DNA of 64,000 nucleotides from Bin90 sp965214635 (GCA_965214635.1 OZ243964.1:1550001-1614000), one strand, 5' to 3'; shown: positions 8,558-18,268, counted from the stretch's first letter. Program-made: numbers and translations. The notes: generated by a model from the letters alone, not told the origin.

Positions 8558-10132
8558 CTACTCCAAGAAGTCGCGCAGTTTCTTTGAGCGGTTGGGCTGG
8601 CGCAGCTTGCGCAGCGCCTTGGCTTCTATCTGTCGGATGCGCTCGCGGGTTACGCCGAAGTCGCGCCCGACCTCTTCTAGGGTGCGGCTGCGCCCATCCT
8701 CTAGCCCGAAGCGCAGCTGAAGCACACGCGCCTCGCGCTCGCTCAGCGTTTCCAGCACATCCTCCACCTGCTCTTTGAGGAGCTGGTAGGATGCGGCGTC
8801 TGCCGGCGCCAGTGCGCTGCGGTCTTCGATGAAATCGCCGAGATGGCTGTCTTCCTCTTCACCTATGGGCGTCTCAAGCGACACTGGCTCTTGGGAGATT
8901 TTCAGGATTTCGCGGACGCGCTCGGGGGTAACATCCATCCCGGAGCCTATCTCCTCGCTGGTGGGTTCGCGCCCGTACTCTTGCACTAGGCGGCGGCTGA
9001 CGCGCAAGAGCTTGTTGATGGTCTCTACCATGTGGACGGGGATGCGGATGGTGCGGGCTTGGTCGGCGATGGCGCGGGTGATGGCTTGGCGTATCCACCA
9101 TGTGGCGTAGGTGCTGAACTTGTAGCCCTTGCGGTAGTCGAACTTCTCCACGGCGCGGATTAAGCCGATGTTGCCCTCTTGGATGAGGTCTAGCAGGGAC
9201 ATCCCCCTGCCGATGTACTTCTTGGCTACGCTGACCACGAGGCGCAGATTCGCCTCAGCGAGGGTTCGCTTTGCCTTGCGCCCGACTATCTTGACTCGCT
9301 GGAAGTGGCGGGTGAACGCCAGCTCGTAGGATTGGAGCATCTCCGTAAATCCGGGAGTGCTCTCTAGGGTGTTCAGCTGGCTGATACGGGGGGACACCTT
9401 GAATATGTCCGAGACTTCGTGGGGCATCAGGCGGTTGCAGAGCGAGAGTTCTTGGATTTCGGCTTTGATGTCGTCCGGCTCGCGGTTGAGAATTTCGGCG
9501 ATGAACAGGAGCAGCTCTTCGGGCAGTTCGCCGTCTACTCGCTCGATGAAGGTCTCGTCCGTCATCATATCGTGCAAGGTTTCAGGCTTTTGGATGGGAA
9601 CGAAGCGCTTGGATTTTTTGGTTGGAGTTTCGTTGGGCGTGTCCACGCTCATATAGCGGCACAGCGCGTCCATAACCGGCATGTGTGTGTGGATTTGGGA
9701 TAGCATATGCTGGACGCAAACCGAAGCGCGGGGGCGTTTGCCGTTCAGCTCAATGAAGTGTTCCTCAACGGAGATGAGATACTTGGATTCCTCCATTTGT
9801 CGGGCGAACCTGCGCTCGTCGGCGGCTTTGAGAAGCTGCACCCTGCCGATTTCGCGCAAATACATTCGCACAGGGTCGTCTATGATGTCCACATTGTCGA
9901 TCTTCTTGATCCACTCGTTGTCAATATCCGGCTCGTCGGATTCCTTCCGGTCGGGATAATATCTACCGTTGCGGCGGTCGTCGGATGCGCCGTTGCGGTC
10001 AGCAAGAATAACTTCTGGTTCGCCGGGATTGTACCCGTCCTCCTTAGATTTGCTGGTGTACATCAGGTCTCGCACGGACGAGCCGCTCCCTACCAAATTC
10101 TCAGCTCCGAAGCCTTCCATTGTTGTGCTCAT
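8558..10132 (-). CDS. rpoD: RNA polymerase primary sigma factor (sigma-70)
   Basis: The 524-residue protein is the housekeeping sigma factor. Region 1.2 (DDPVRMYLREIG) starts at residue 85. Regions 2.1-2.4 cover about 295-362, including STYATWWIRQAITRAI for -10 recognition. Region 3 follows from about 365, and region 4 with the helix-turn-helix EEVGRDFGVTRERIRQIE lies near 480-510. Residues about 110-270 form a poorly conserved non-conserved region between 1.2 and 2. GGAGGG stands 6 nt before the ATG. It is last in the dgt-dnaG-rpoD cluster, the classical macromolecular-synthesis arrangement without rpsU. Confidence 0.97.
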   Translation of the reverse strand: MSTTMEGFGAENLVGSGSSVRDLMYTSKSKEDGYNPGEPEVILADRNGASDDRRNGRYYPDRKESDEPDIDNEWIKKIDNVDIIDDPVRMYLREIGRVQLLKAADERRFARQMEESKYLISVEEHFIELNGKRPRASVCVQHMLSQIHTHMPVMDALCRYMSVDTPNETPTKKSKRFVPIQKPETLHDMMTDETFIERVDGELPEELLLFIAEILNREPDDIKAEIQELSLCNRLMPHEVSDIFKVSPRISQLNTLESTPGFTEMLQSYELAFTRHFQRVKIVGRKAKRTLAEANLRLVVSVAKKYIGRGMSLLDLIQEGNIGLIRAVEKFDYRKGYKFSTYATWWIRQAITRAIADQARTIRIPVHMVETINKLLRVSRRLVQEYGREPTSEEIGSGMDVTPERVREILKISQEPVSLETPIGEEEDSHLGDFIEDRSALAPADAASYQLLKEQVEDVLETLSEREARVLQLRFGLEDGRSRTLEEVGRDFGVTRERIRQIEAKALRKLRQPNRSKKLRDFLE

Positions 10133-10316
10133 ATCGCCCTCCGTTTGTGGTGTGCAATTGGTTTAAGGTTCTTGGGGTATGGTGAACTACGATGAATTAA
10201 GACGGGTTTGACTTATTTTTAATCTATATGGTGTAAGCACCCGCGCTATGAAGCGCTGTTGCTGTGTCAATCTGTGTGAAAGGATGTATGTGCGTAATGC
10301 CATAGGCTTGCGTGTG

Positions 10317-12161
10317 TTAGGGTGTGTGCCGCCGGTGGTGTTGGCGGGCTTCGGTAGCCCTGATGCGGGCGTTTAGCTGAGCCACTTGTGGCGCGAGTTC
10401 GCGGGCAGGTGGGGTAGCCGCATCGTCCGTGGACAGCAGCTCTTGCTCTTGCTCTACCAGATGGCGGTATTCGAGGATTCGGATGCACTCGTCCAACGCC
10501 CATTCGCTCTCGATCGTGTCCATAGGAACGAGGGGCTTGGATGCGAGCGATTGCAGATGCGCGTTCAGCGGCTCGTCTATGGATGCTTCCAGATCGTCTA
10601 TAGCGGTGCAAGCCATCCAGCGGTTGAACACCTCGCGGTTGGCGGAGTTACGGAAGCATTCTGGGGAAAAATCTGTGATGCGCTGGCGCAGCTGTGGGCG
10701 GTTCAGCAGCAGGGTGAGCAGGTAGTTCTCGCGCACATCGTCGCGGTTGCCAGTGAATGCGGTTGCGGCGGGGTCATCCCGGCGTGCGGCGGGACGGGGC
10801 GCCTGCGCACGCTGCCGGCGGGTGCGTGTGCGGCGTGGCAAGCCCGCTTTTAGCTCATCCAGCGTGATGCCCAGCGCATTGGCGAGGTCTTGGGTGTATC
10901 GCTGCTGGTCGAAGGGGTTTTGCGTCGCTGCGATGAGCGGGAACACGGCGTCCACCACCTGCGACTTGCCCTGCCCTGTGGTGATGTCGAAGCGCGCTGC
11001 GATGGCGGGGATGATGTAGCTCATCAGCGGTTGGGCGTTCTGCGTGAGCCGTTCCCACTCTGCGGCGTCATGGCGTATGAGTTCGTCCGGGTCTTTGCCC
11101 TGCGGCAGTGTGGCAATGTTCAGCGTGATGCTGTCGCGGCGGTGCAGCACGCCTAGCGAGCGTCCCCTTGTCGACTGCTCGCCGATGACCTTCCACGAGG
11201 CTTCTAAGCTGCGGAGCGTGGCTTCTTGCCCCGCCGTGTCCGGGTCTAGCGCGAGGACGAACTTGTTGGCGAGGGACTTGAGCAGGGCGACTTGGTTTTC
11301 GGTGAGCGCCGTCCCCATAGACGCCACCACATTTCGATAGCCATACTGGTGTGCGGCGATGACATCCATGTAGCCCTCCACCACGATGCCAGTGTTGGCG
11401 TCGCGGATGGAAGAGTGGGCGAGATGCAAGCCATAGAGCACGCTGCGCTTGTCAAATATGGGGGTGCTTGCGGTGTTGATATACTTGGGGTTATAGACTT
11501 CTGGGTTAGGTTGGGCATCGTCCAGCTGCCTGCCGCCGAAGCCGATGACATCGCCCTTGCGGTCGTGTATTGGGAACATCAGCCTGCCGCGGAAGAAGTC
11601 CCAAGTTCTGCCATTATCGTTGCGATGTATCAGCCCGGATGCCACGGCGTCTGCGGCGGGGAGGTCTATACCGACGAAATAGTTTCGCAGCCCATCCCAA
11701 CGATTGGGGGAGTAGCCCAGCTGAAACGCTTGGATTGCGGCATCATCCACGCCACGCCGCCGGAGGTATTGCAGTGCGGCAGCGCCCTCAGGCGACTTGA
11801 GATTCTCGTGGTAGAAGTCGGCAGCGAGGCGGTTTGCAGTGAGCAGAGCGGCGTTTTGGTCGCGCTGCTGTTGGCTCTGCGGCGATAGTTCGATGCCGGC
11901 TTTCTGCGCTAGCAGGCGCATAGCCTCGCCGAACTCCATGTTCTCTTGGCGCATCACGAAGGCGAAGGCATCGCCGCCAGTGGCACAAGCGCCGAAGCAG
12001 CGCCAACTCTGCCTATCAGGGCTAACCACGAAAGACGGGGTCTTCTCCGTGTGGAACGGGCACAGCGCCTTGAACCGCTGCCCGGATTTTTGCAGCGGCA
12101 CATACGAGGACACCACATCCACGATGTCCAAGCGCGCCCTTATGTCGTCGAGTACACTCAT
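10317..12161 (-). CDS. dnaG: DNA primase
   Basis: The 614-residue protein makes RNA primers at the replication fork. The CHC2 zinc finger uses Cys34, His37, Cys55 and Cys59; the last pair is spaced CxxxC (CFGAC). The RNA-polymerase core follows, and the Toprim domain shows EGYMDVIAAHQYG near 260 and the metal site DPDTAG near 305. The C-terminal DnaB-binding region begins at about 440. Only a weak ribosome binding site precedes the ATG. The leader instead has three close copies of AATCGCYT (about 12163-12194). Confidence 0.97.
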   Translation of the reverse strand: MSVLDDIRARLDIVDVVSSYVPLQKSGQRFKALCPFHTEKTPSFVVSPDRQSWRCFGACATGGDAFAFVMRQENMEFGEAMRLLAQKAGIELSPQSQQQRDQNAALLTANRLAADFYHENLKSPEGAAALQYLRRRGVDDAAIQAFQLGYSPNRWDGLRNYFVGIDLPAADAVASGLIHRNDNGRTWDFFRGRLMFPIHDRKGDVIGFGGRQLDDAQPNPEVYNPKYINTASTPIFDKRSVLYGLHLAHSSIRDANTGIVVEGYMDVIAAHQYGYRNVVASMGTALTENQVALLKSLANKFVLALDPDTAGQEATLRSLEASWKVIGEQSTRGRSLGVLHRRDSITLNIATLPQGKDPDELIRHDAAEWERLTQNAQPLMSYIIPAIAARFDITTGQGKSQVVDAVFPLIAATQNPFDQQRYTQDLANALGITLDELKAGLPRRTRTRRQRAQAPRPAARRDDPAATAFTGNRDDVRENYLLTLLLNRPQLRQRITDFSPECFRNSANREVFNRWMACTAIDDLEASIDEPLNAHLQSLASKPLVPMDTIESEWALDECIRILEYRHLVEQEQELLSTDDAATPPARELAPQVAQLNARIRATEARQHHRRHTP

Positions 12162-12217
12162 AAGCGATTAAGCATAGGCGATTCAGGCGATTAGCGCTGC
12201 GGTCGGAGCGGGTGTAG

Positions 12218-12592
12218 TCATTCGTCGGCGGGGGCGTTTGGAGCGGATCGGGAGTAGGCGTGCTTGGCGATTATGGTCAGCGGTTCGCGAACGCCGTCGA
12301 TGTGCCAAGCGATGTGGTCGATGGCGGCGCGCAGGTCCACGAGCGAGTCGCCGATTGTCTCCCAGTCGTGCGCCGATTTTAGCATAGCGTGCAGGGAGTC
12401 GGTGAACTCTTTTTGCGCCCCCCATATATCGCCTAGGTCGGTGCCGAGCCGCGCCAGTTCGGCGTCTAGGGTGGCGGGCAAGCCGCATTGGCGCAGGTGA
12501 ACCACGACGCTATGCGCCATAACCGCCGTGCGCCGCGCCTGATCGAGGTTGGCGTCCATCTCCACTGCCACTATGTCGGGGTCGCTTTCCAT
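12218..12592 (-). CDS. Small unknown protein between dgt and dnaG
   Basis: I do not recognise this 124-residue protein. It is acidic and helix-rich with no signal or membrane segment; a central part (about 45-100) has regularly spaced hydrophobic residues that could form a helical bundle. GGATGGGGG precedes the ATG by a few bases, so translation is well supported. It lies 56 nt upstream of dnaG on the same strand. Its location in the replication and transcription cluster suggests a housekeeping role, but nothing in the sequence shows one. Confidence 0.65.
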   Translation of the reverse strand: MESDPDIVAVEMDANLDQARRTAVMAHSVVVHLRQCGLPATLDAELARLGTDLGDIWGAQKEFTDSLHAMLKSAHDWETIGDSLVDLRAAIDHIAWHIDGVREPLTIIAKHAYSRSAPNAPADE

Positions 12593-12744
12593 TTTGCCCC
12601 CATCCTACCCTTCCCGCACAACAGGGGGAAGGGATGTTTTGTTCGTTGTTGCCGTGTTTTTCCGTTCGTCCCTGCCGTCTTTCTGCACGGGTATAGAGCC
12701 ATCTGCGGCGGGGTCGGACGGGCTTAAAAATCTGGCTTGCGGCG

Positions 12745-13014
12745 CTACTCTTGCTTGCTCATAACGGCGTAGTGTGACAGGTAGAGCGTCCAAAGTTCGC
12801 GTATCATCTCGAGTGCGCTCCGCTGTGGGGCGGCGCTCATCTCATTTATCTGCTCGAAGATGGTCTTCCACAGGTAGTCCACTTCTGCCTTCCATGGCTC
12901 GTACTCTGCGCCGTGAGCGTCCCGCTGCATGGCTTCCAAGTGCTCGCGCACGCGCCTGACTTGATGCGTTACGCTTCGCAGCCTTATCCTGTCATCCGGG
13001 CTTATGTGCGCCAT
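12745..13014 (-). CDS. Small unknown helical protein translationally coupled to dgt
   Basis: This 89-residue product is predicted all-helical and charged, with no known motif. Its ATG overlaps the dgt stop codon as TAATG, which strongly suggests translational coupling and therefore a real gene. About 150 nt follow before the next gene. A small 8-bp inverted repeat (12608-12615 with 12626-12633) lies in that gap, just ahead of the ribosome binding site of the 124-residue gene. Function unknown. Confidence 0.65.
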   Translation of the reverse strand: MAHISPDDRIRLRSVTHQVRRVREHLEAMQRDAHGAEYEPWKAEVDYLWKTIFEQINEMSAAPQRSALEMIRELWTLYLSHYAVMSKQE

Positions 13015-14138
13015 TATAGCAATCTTTCGGCAAATGTCTTAGCGATTCCGGGTTCAATCTTTTCCGCCATTCGGATGGCGTACAGGTCGGTCATGCCGGA
13101 CACATAGTCCACGACCGCATCTTCGGGCGTTGGGCTGCGCAGCGCATACTCGGGCGGAATTTCGCTGTGATGGCTGTGGTAATGATGATACAGCAGGCGC
13201 ATGATGCGGCGGGCGGCGCAGCCTTCAGGTTGGGCGTCCTGCGGCAGATACACATTGACAAACATGAACTCGCGCAGAGCCATGAACGCCTGTCGGACAT
13301 CGGCGCTCATGGTGATTTGCGGGCGGTTGGTGCCGTTCGATGCGCTGCTGACCATCGACTGCAGCGAATGGTCGATGATGTCGCAAACGATGGTGTCGAT
13401 GCGCTGCGAGTGTCGGCTGCCCAGCGTGCGGACGATGTCGGACGGCAGGTCTGCGCTGCATAGGATGCCGGCGCGAAATGCGTCTGCGAGATCGTGGTTG
13501 AGGTATGCCACGGCGTCGGATATGCGGACTATCTGGCCTTCTAGGGTGAGGTCTTCGGCGATGCCTATTCCCAAGAAATCCCCGCGCGGCTTGGAGTGCA
13601 GCAAGATGCCCTGCCGCACCTCCCAAGTGAGGTTAAGCCCGCGCCCGTTCTTCTCGATGCGCTCCACGATGCGCAGGCTTTGGCGGCTGTGCTTGAAGCC
13701 GTCAGGATGAAGCTTGTCCAGCTCATTTTCGCCGATGTGTCCGAACGGGGTGTGCCCTAGGTCGTGCCCTGTGGCGATGGCTTCGGCGAGGTCTTCGTTC
13801 AGGTTGAGGGCGCGGGCGATGGTGCGCGCTATCTGCGCCACTACGAGCGTGTGGGTCAGGCGCGTTACATAGTGGTCGCCGCGTGGGGCGATGAACACCT
13901 GCGTCTTGTGCTTGAGGCGACGAAACGCCTTGCTGTGGACGATGCGGTCGCGGTCGCGCTGAAACTCGGTGCGCACATCGGAGGGTGGTTCGGGGATGGT
14001 GCGCCCCCTGCTCAGCGCAGACTTGGCAGCAAGCGGGGACAGACTGCGCTCGCGTGCCTCAAGCCGCAGCCGTATGGAGGCGCGGCGGTTTGGCGGCGCA
14101 TCAGAGGGTTTCGCAGGATCGCTAACAAGAGTGTCCAT
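13014..14138 (-). CDS. dgt: Deoxyguanosinetriphosphate triphosphohydrolase-like protein
   Basis: The 374-residue protein is an HD-domain dNTP triphosphohydrolase that splits dNTPs to nucleoside and tripolyphosphate. Metal ligands are visible as His96 (RLTHT), His125-Asp126 (GHDLGH) and Asp208 (ISDAVAYLNHD). FRRLKHKTQVF and the downstream GDHYVTR are typical of the family. ATG at 14138 is preferred to an upstream TTG at 14144. The likely -10 element ends about 13 nt upstream, so the mRNA would have almost no leader and no Shine-Dalgarno sequence. First gene of the dnaG-rpoD cluster. Confidence 0.93.
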   Translation of the reverse strand: MDTLVSDPAKPSDAPPNRRASIRLRLEARERSLSPLAAKSALSRGRTIPEPPSDVRTEFQRDRDRIVHSKAFRRLKHKTQVFIAPRGDHYVTRLTHTLVVAQIARTIARALNLNEDLAEAIATGHDLGHTPFGHIGENELDKLHPDGFKHSRQSLRIVERIEKNGRGLNLTWEVRQGILLHSKPRGDFLGIGIAEDLTLEGQIVRISDAVAYLNHDLADAFRAGILCSADLPSDIVRTLGSRHSQRIDTIVCDIIDHSLQSMVSSASNGTNRPQITMSADVRQAFMALREFMFVNVYLPQDAQPEGCAARRIMRLLYHHYHSHHSEIPPEYALRSPTPEDAVVDYVSGMTDLYAIRMAEKIEPGIAKTFAERLL

Positions 14139-14150
14139 ATTCAATTTTTA

Positions 14151-14159
14151 AGTATAGCA
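14151..14159 (-). promoter_or_regulatory. Extended -10 promoter of the dgt-dnaG-rpoD cluster
   Basis: On the minus strand TGCTATACT forms an extended -10 element in an AT-rich stretch. Transcription would begin within a few bases of the dgt start codon, giving a near-leaderless message. No clear -35 is seen. Confidence 0.5.
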
Positions 14160-14194
14160 TAAAAATTGCAAATGTTAGGCGGGAATTTGCGGAG

Positions 14195-14941
14195 TTAGGG
14201 GCGGTATATAACGGCACGGACCGCGTTCAGGGCGTCGCCTTCCATGCCTAATGCCTCCACATCGATGATGTTGGGCCCCGGGTCTAGCGTGAGCACAGTC
14301 GTGAACACGCCGGCAGCGTCCACCGGCACGGTAACGCCGTTGACCTTGACCACTGTGCCGGGCGTGGTGCGTCCCACAATCGGTATGTCCGGATGTGTGT
14401 ATACGCTCTGATTTTCGGGCTGCGTAACCAGCAGGAACAGCGGCTGCGGGGGCAGCAGCAGCGATATGACATTCAGCGCCTTGCTGACGCGACGGCCGCT
14501 TGCGGTTTCTGCCACGACCAGAATGGTGTTCACGCCGGGCGAAAGCTCCACCTCTTGGCTGAAGCGTCCGTTTTCGCCCAGTTGCACGGGCTGGCTGTTC
14601 ACTTGCACATCCGCATCTGCCGCCGCAAAGCCGTGTACCACCACGCCGTTAGCCTGAACCTGATCTCCATCCATAGGGCTGAGGATGTCCAGCAGGTCTG
14701 CGGCGGTGGGTGTGGGCGATGGCGTGGGTAGCGGTGCTCCCGTCGGCGTCAAAGGGGGGAATGTTGGGACGAGCGGGGGCAGCGTAGAGATGGGAGTTAC
14801 GGGAATGCCGTTCGGGCGCTGCACAGGCGTTACGCAGCCGACACACAGCAGCAGCGTTATGCACACATAAGCCGCCAGCACATTCAAGCGCAGGGGGTGC
14901 GGCGGGCTATTCGATATGCGTGTCCATAGCAAATTCAGCAT
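14195..14941 (-). CDS. Lipoprotein with Ig-like or glucodextranase-B-type domains
   Basis: The 248-residue protein has a hydrophobic signal (about residues 20-33) and lipobox LCVGC. A Pro/Thr-rich linker follows, then two repeats of an Ig-like fold (about 85-160 and 170-245). These show the recurrent pattern VNG..V..(D/N)..G.F...V.L.PG.N.I.V, as in glucodextranase domain B and related surface modules. It is probably a cell-surface anchored binding module. No enzymatic domain is present. It is on the same strand as dgt, just upstream. Confidence 0.8.
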   Translation of the reverse strand: MLNLLWTRISNSPPHPLRLNVLAAYVCITLLLCVGCVTPVQRPNGIPVTPISTLPPLVPTFPPLTPTGAPLPTPSPTPTAADLLDILSPMDGDQVQANGVVVHGFAAADADVQVNSQPVQLGENGRFSQEVELSPGVNTILVVAETASGRRVSKALNVISLLLPPQPLFLLVTQPENQSVYTHPDIPIVGRTTPGTVVKVNGVTVPVDAAGVFTTVLTLDPGPNIIDVEALGMEGDALNAVRAVIYRP

Positions 14942-15056
14942 AGAAGCATGGGACAGGTGGCAGGGTGTTCGCTGCGCTGCATGTTTGCGCCCCAGCGGGC
15001 GGGGCAGAGCAATTTGGAGCGTCCATTATACCAAGTGGAACGGCGGGCATAGCGCG

Positions 15057-16088
15057 CTAGGCTTCGGACGCAGCGGATGTGTCGTTGATTGGCAGGTTAA
15101 GTTCGAACGCCGTGCGCCCGTCTTGGTCGGCGGGAGCGGTTCGCATGATGGACAGGCTGCCGCCGTAGCGCGTTGCCAGCGTGTGGGCGATGTACAAGCC
15201 CAGTCCGGAGCTTGTCTTTTCCTCGCGGCGGGCGACGGCGGGTGTCCAGCCGCGGTCGAATATGTGCCGCTCGTAGAGTTTGCCAACGCCGGGGCCGTCG
15301 TCCCACACCCGCACGGTGAAGCGTTCATCATCGCGCGAAAGCCCGACCTCCACCTGCGTCTTGGCGAACCGAATGGCGTTGTCAATCAGGTTGGTAACGA
15401 TGTGCTCTATGGCGGCGCTGTCTGAATAGACGATGCCAAAGTCGGACGGCTCTGCCCACCAAGTGATGTTCTTGCGGGCTTCAGACGCTACGGGGATATA
15501 GCGGTCGACGATACGGCGCACCACTGCCGAGAGTTCGACAGGCTGCGGTTCGTAGGATGGGTCGGGCGCTTCTATCTGGATGAGGACGCGGATGTTGGAG
15601 AGCATCAGGCGAAAGTTGGGGGCTTGCATCTCTATTTCGTCTAGCAGCTCGGCTATCTCGCTGTCGTTTTCGCCATTCCCATTGGATGCTCGCAGGAAGG
15701 CGCGCACTTCGCGCTCTTTGCCGAGTATGCGGCGCAGCGGCCTGCCGAGATCGTGGTCAAATAGCTCGAAATATTGCTGCGTTACGCTGCTCCATTCCTG
15801 CACGCTCAACCCGTTCTGCTCATTGGCGGGCAGGGTGGGGCTTTCTGTGCGGCGAGACAGGGCGTATGAGAGCGTCAGCGCCGCCAAGCCGACAATGAGC
15901 AGCGTAGCGCCGATGTATGTCAGCGGCTCTACGCCCCACAGCGTCTCGAACATCATCTCGCCCACTAGCGGCGCAAGCAGCAGGCACAGAACGGCAGCGA
16001 CCATCACGGCGAACGCAGCGGCGTGCGCTATGCGCCACAGCCCAAGTCGCCTGCGCTCGGCATCGGCAGGAGGAGCGGGCGTCAGCAT
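15057..16088 (-). CDS. Sensor histidine kinase
   Basis: The 343-residue protein has two transmembrane segments (about 23-46 and 57-78) with a very short outside loop. A dimerisation and phosphoacceptor region follows with His112 in ELFDHDLGRPLRR, and then an HATPase_c domain. That domain has N box HIVTNLIDNAIRFAK, G1 box DDGPGVG and G2 region GLGLYIAH. There is no large sensory domain. ATG at 16088 is preferred because GGTGG precedes it; a GTG at 16097 is possible. It follows a response regulator on the same strand by 126 nt, and the two form a two-component system of unknown signal. Confidence 0.88.
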   Translation of the reverse strand: MLTPAPPADAERRRLGLWRIAHAAAFAVMVAAVLCLLLAPLVGEMMFETLWGVEPLTYIGATLLIVGLAALTLSYALSRRTESPTLPANEQNGLSVQEWSSVTQQYFELFDHDLGRPLRRILGKEREVRAFLRASNGNGENDSEIAELLDEIEMQAPNFRLMLSNIRVLIQIEAPDPSYEPQPVELSAVVRRIVDRYIPVASEARKNITWWAEPSDFGIVYSDSAAIEHIVTNLIDNAIRFAKTQVEVGLSRDDERFTVRVWDDGPGVGKLYERHIFDRGWTPAVARREEKTSSGLGLYIAHTLATRYGGSLSIMRTAPADQDGRTAFELNLPINDTSAASEA

Positions 16089-16214
16089 GGCAACCACCGA
16101 TTGCGGCGCAGAAGAAGCGGTATCGTGGGCAGCGCGCCCAGCGTATTGGGCAACACTGCATCGCCGTTATCCGGCGGCGCAAGGGGGCAGGCGGCGTATC
16201 CCCAGAAGGTCGGT

Positions 16215-17000
16215 TCAGTCGAGCGGCGCAAGGCGGTATCCCCTGTCGCGGATGTTGATTATAAGGTCGCCAGCGCCCAGCCGTCTGCCAATTGCCTTGC
16301 CGACGGCGACCTTGATTTCGCGGATGCGGACGCGCAGCGATGCGCGCGGGTCTTCGCCCTCGCAGTAGCGCATCAGCCTGCCATACGGCACGAGTTCGCT
16401 CGGGCTACGATACCAGTTTGCCGCAAGCTCTTGCAGGATTTCAAAGCGGATGCCATGCAGCTCGGATACCATCTTTTCGCTGCCGCCCGATTTCACATAC
16501 ACGAGCTTGTTGGCGGTGTCTAGCGTGAGGCGGCTGCCCACGGCGAGCATATCCGGAGGCGTTCCCATGAGCCGTCGCAGCCGTAGCACGACCTCTTCCG
16601 GGCTAGCGAGCTTGTCGATGAAGTCCACCTGCGCATCCCATTTCAGCGTGCCGCGCACGGCGGTTTCGCGGTCCGGCCCCTGCACATACTGGGTGAACAT
16701 CAGCACCGGAAGCTGTGGATAGCGCTGCACTATCTTTTGCAGGATGCCAAGCCCTTTGAAGCGATCCTTGCGATGCTCGCCGAAGCGCACATCCAGCACC
16801 ACGCCGTCCGGTTTTTCGTTCTCGATGGTGTAGAGCGTTTCCATCTCAAAGTCTTCGCCGCTGTTCGCCCACGCAAAGGGCGCTACAACGCTGGTGCGCC
16901 AGCCCTCATCGTCTAGGCGTTGCCGCACACTCCGCACTATTGGGGAGTTCCACTCGTCGTCCACAATCAGGATGCTGCGCTGAAACTTCGGTTCGGTCAT
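16215..17000 (-). CDS. DNA-binding response regulator
   Basis: The 261-residue protein has a receiver domain (about 8-145). Acidic residues are Asp14-Asp15, the likely phosphoacceptor is Asp70 (VVLDVRFG) and the conserved lysine is Lys130. A C-terminal winged-helix domain (about 175-260) ends with INIRDRGYRL, as in OmpR-type regulators. The receiver carries an insertion after the phosphoacceptor. The start at 17000 is preferred to 17081, which adds an unrelated N-terminus. A -10-like TATAAT lies on the minus strand at 17061-17056. Confidence 0.88.
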   Translation of the reverse strand: MTEPKFQRSILIVDDEWNSPIVRSVRQRLDDEGWRTSVVAPFAWANSGEDFEMETLYTIENEKPDGVVLDVRFGEHRKDRFKGLGILQKIVQRYPQLPVLMFTQYVQGPDRETAVRGTLKWDAQVDFIDKLASPEEVVLRLRRLMGTPPDMLAVGSRLTLDTANKLVYVKSGGSEKMVSELHGIRFEILQELAANWYRSPSELVPYGRLMRYCEGEDPRASLRVRIREIKVAVGKAIGRRLGAGDLIINIRDRGYRLAPLD

Positions 17001-17289
17001 TCTTAATCTCGTCTCTGCACATGCGCTCAATGCAACGCCAGCGTATCCACGCCATATTATAGCCCCTAGATGCAAGTGCATACAGGGGACATGCGGTCAT
17101 ATTTTTGAGTTTGTCAACCCTTCGATATGTCAGTTCAGCGGCCGTTGGCAATCGGTCCGTAGGTTTAGTTGCGCCTTGGGGAATTGATATAAAGACTAAC
17201 ATATTATTCGAAAAAGTATTAAAACATCCTTTAAGTCTGTTTGGGTAGTGGGTAGCCTTATTTTGCATCATTAGAGTTGTTGGGACGGT

Positions 17290-18147
17290 ATGGATGAGGA
17301 AATGCGGTTTGCAAAGGGCTTACATTCCATATGGAGCGTTCGGGGCATAGAGCGGCACATTTGGCGGCGCATGGGCGCGGGCTTCGCCGTGCTAATTCCT
17401 GCGCTCGTAACCTATTTGGCGCTGCGGTTCCTCACAGACCGCATAGACGGGCTGATGGCGCCGCTGTTAAACGCACTGCCGTTCACATTCCCCGGATTGG
17501 GGCTGCTGCTAGTGGGCACTGCGCTGTATCTGCTGGGGTTTGCGGTGTCTGTCAAGTTCGGCAAGGCGGTTATGAACGCTCAGCACGCCATATTCTCCCG
17601 AATCCCGATTATCGGCAGCATCTACGGCTTGACGAAAGAGGCGACCGATAACCTCGCTGCATCTTCGGACAAGCGCAACTTCCGGCGCGTGGTGCTGCTG
17701 GAATGGCCACGCCGCGATGTGTATGCGGTGGGCTTCGTAACGGGGAACTGCAGCCTGCAGGGAGAATCGGACGATCGGGTTGCGGTGTACATCCCGACCG
17801 TGCCCAATCCCACATCGGGGATGTTCGCCCTTGTGCTGTCCAGCGAGGTCATCGACACCGACATAAGCGTGGAAGAGGCGGTGCGGCTGGTGTTGTCAGG
17901 CGGTATCGTCTTGCCGGATATAAATGGCGGCATGCGTCCGGCGAAGCCCAATACAGATGCGCTGCGTCCGTCCGAAGTTGCGCGCAGGCGTAAGCGTCGC
18001 CCCAAGCGCATATGGACGCACAGCGCACCCGCCAGCGAAATCTACCAGATGCGGTTTGTGGATGCGGTCGGCGAGCCGATTGGCACTGCCGTATCTGCCG
18101 CCACAGCGAACCGTGCCGACCGCGAAAGGCATGTTCACCCGAAGTAG
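17290..18147 (+). CDS. DUF502 family membrane protein
   Basis: The 285-residue protein has two strong transmembrane segments (about 30-48 and 68-88). The DUF502 signature follows: FGKAVMN, SRIPIIGSIYGLTKE near 105-120 and the soluble block VYIPTVPNPTSGMF. The C-terminus is basic (SEVARRRKRRPKR near 228-240). DUF502 function is unknown; these are inner-membrane proteins. It is alone in its unit, with an AT-rich upstream stretch at 17160-17270 as the likely promoter region. Confidence 0.85.
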   Translation: MDEEMRFAKGLHSIWSVRGIERHIWRRMGAGFAVLIPALVTYLALRFLTDRIDGLMAPLLNALPFTFPGLGLLLVGTALYLLGFAVSVKFGKAVMNAQHAIFSRIPIIGSIYGLTKEATDNLAASSDKRNFRRVVLLEWPRRDVYAVGFVTGNCSLQGESDDRVAVYIPTVPNPTSGMFALVLSSEVIDTDISVEEAVRLVLSGGIVLPDINGGMRPAKPNTDALRPSEVARRRKRRPKRIWTHSAPASEIYQMRFVDAVGEPIGTAVSAATANRADRERHVHPK

Positions 18148-18268
18148 GGATGTGAACAGAGATGTGAACTCTGAGAAGCACGGGTTGCGCCATCACACAG
18201 CCTCTCTATCACGGCATCGGGACGCCTAAATTAGGGTACAATGGAGGCTGCTCGCATTTGCCTTTGTT

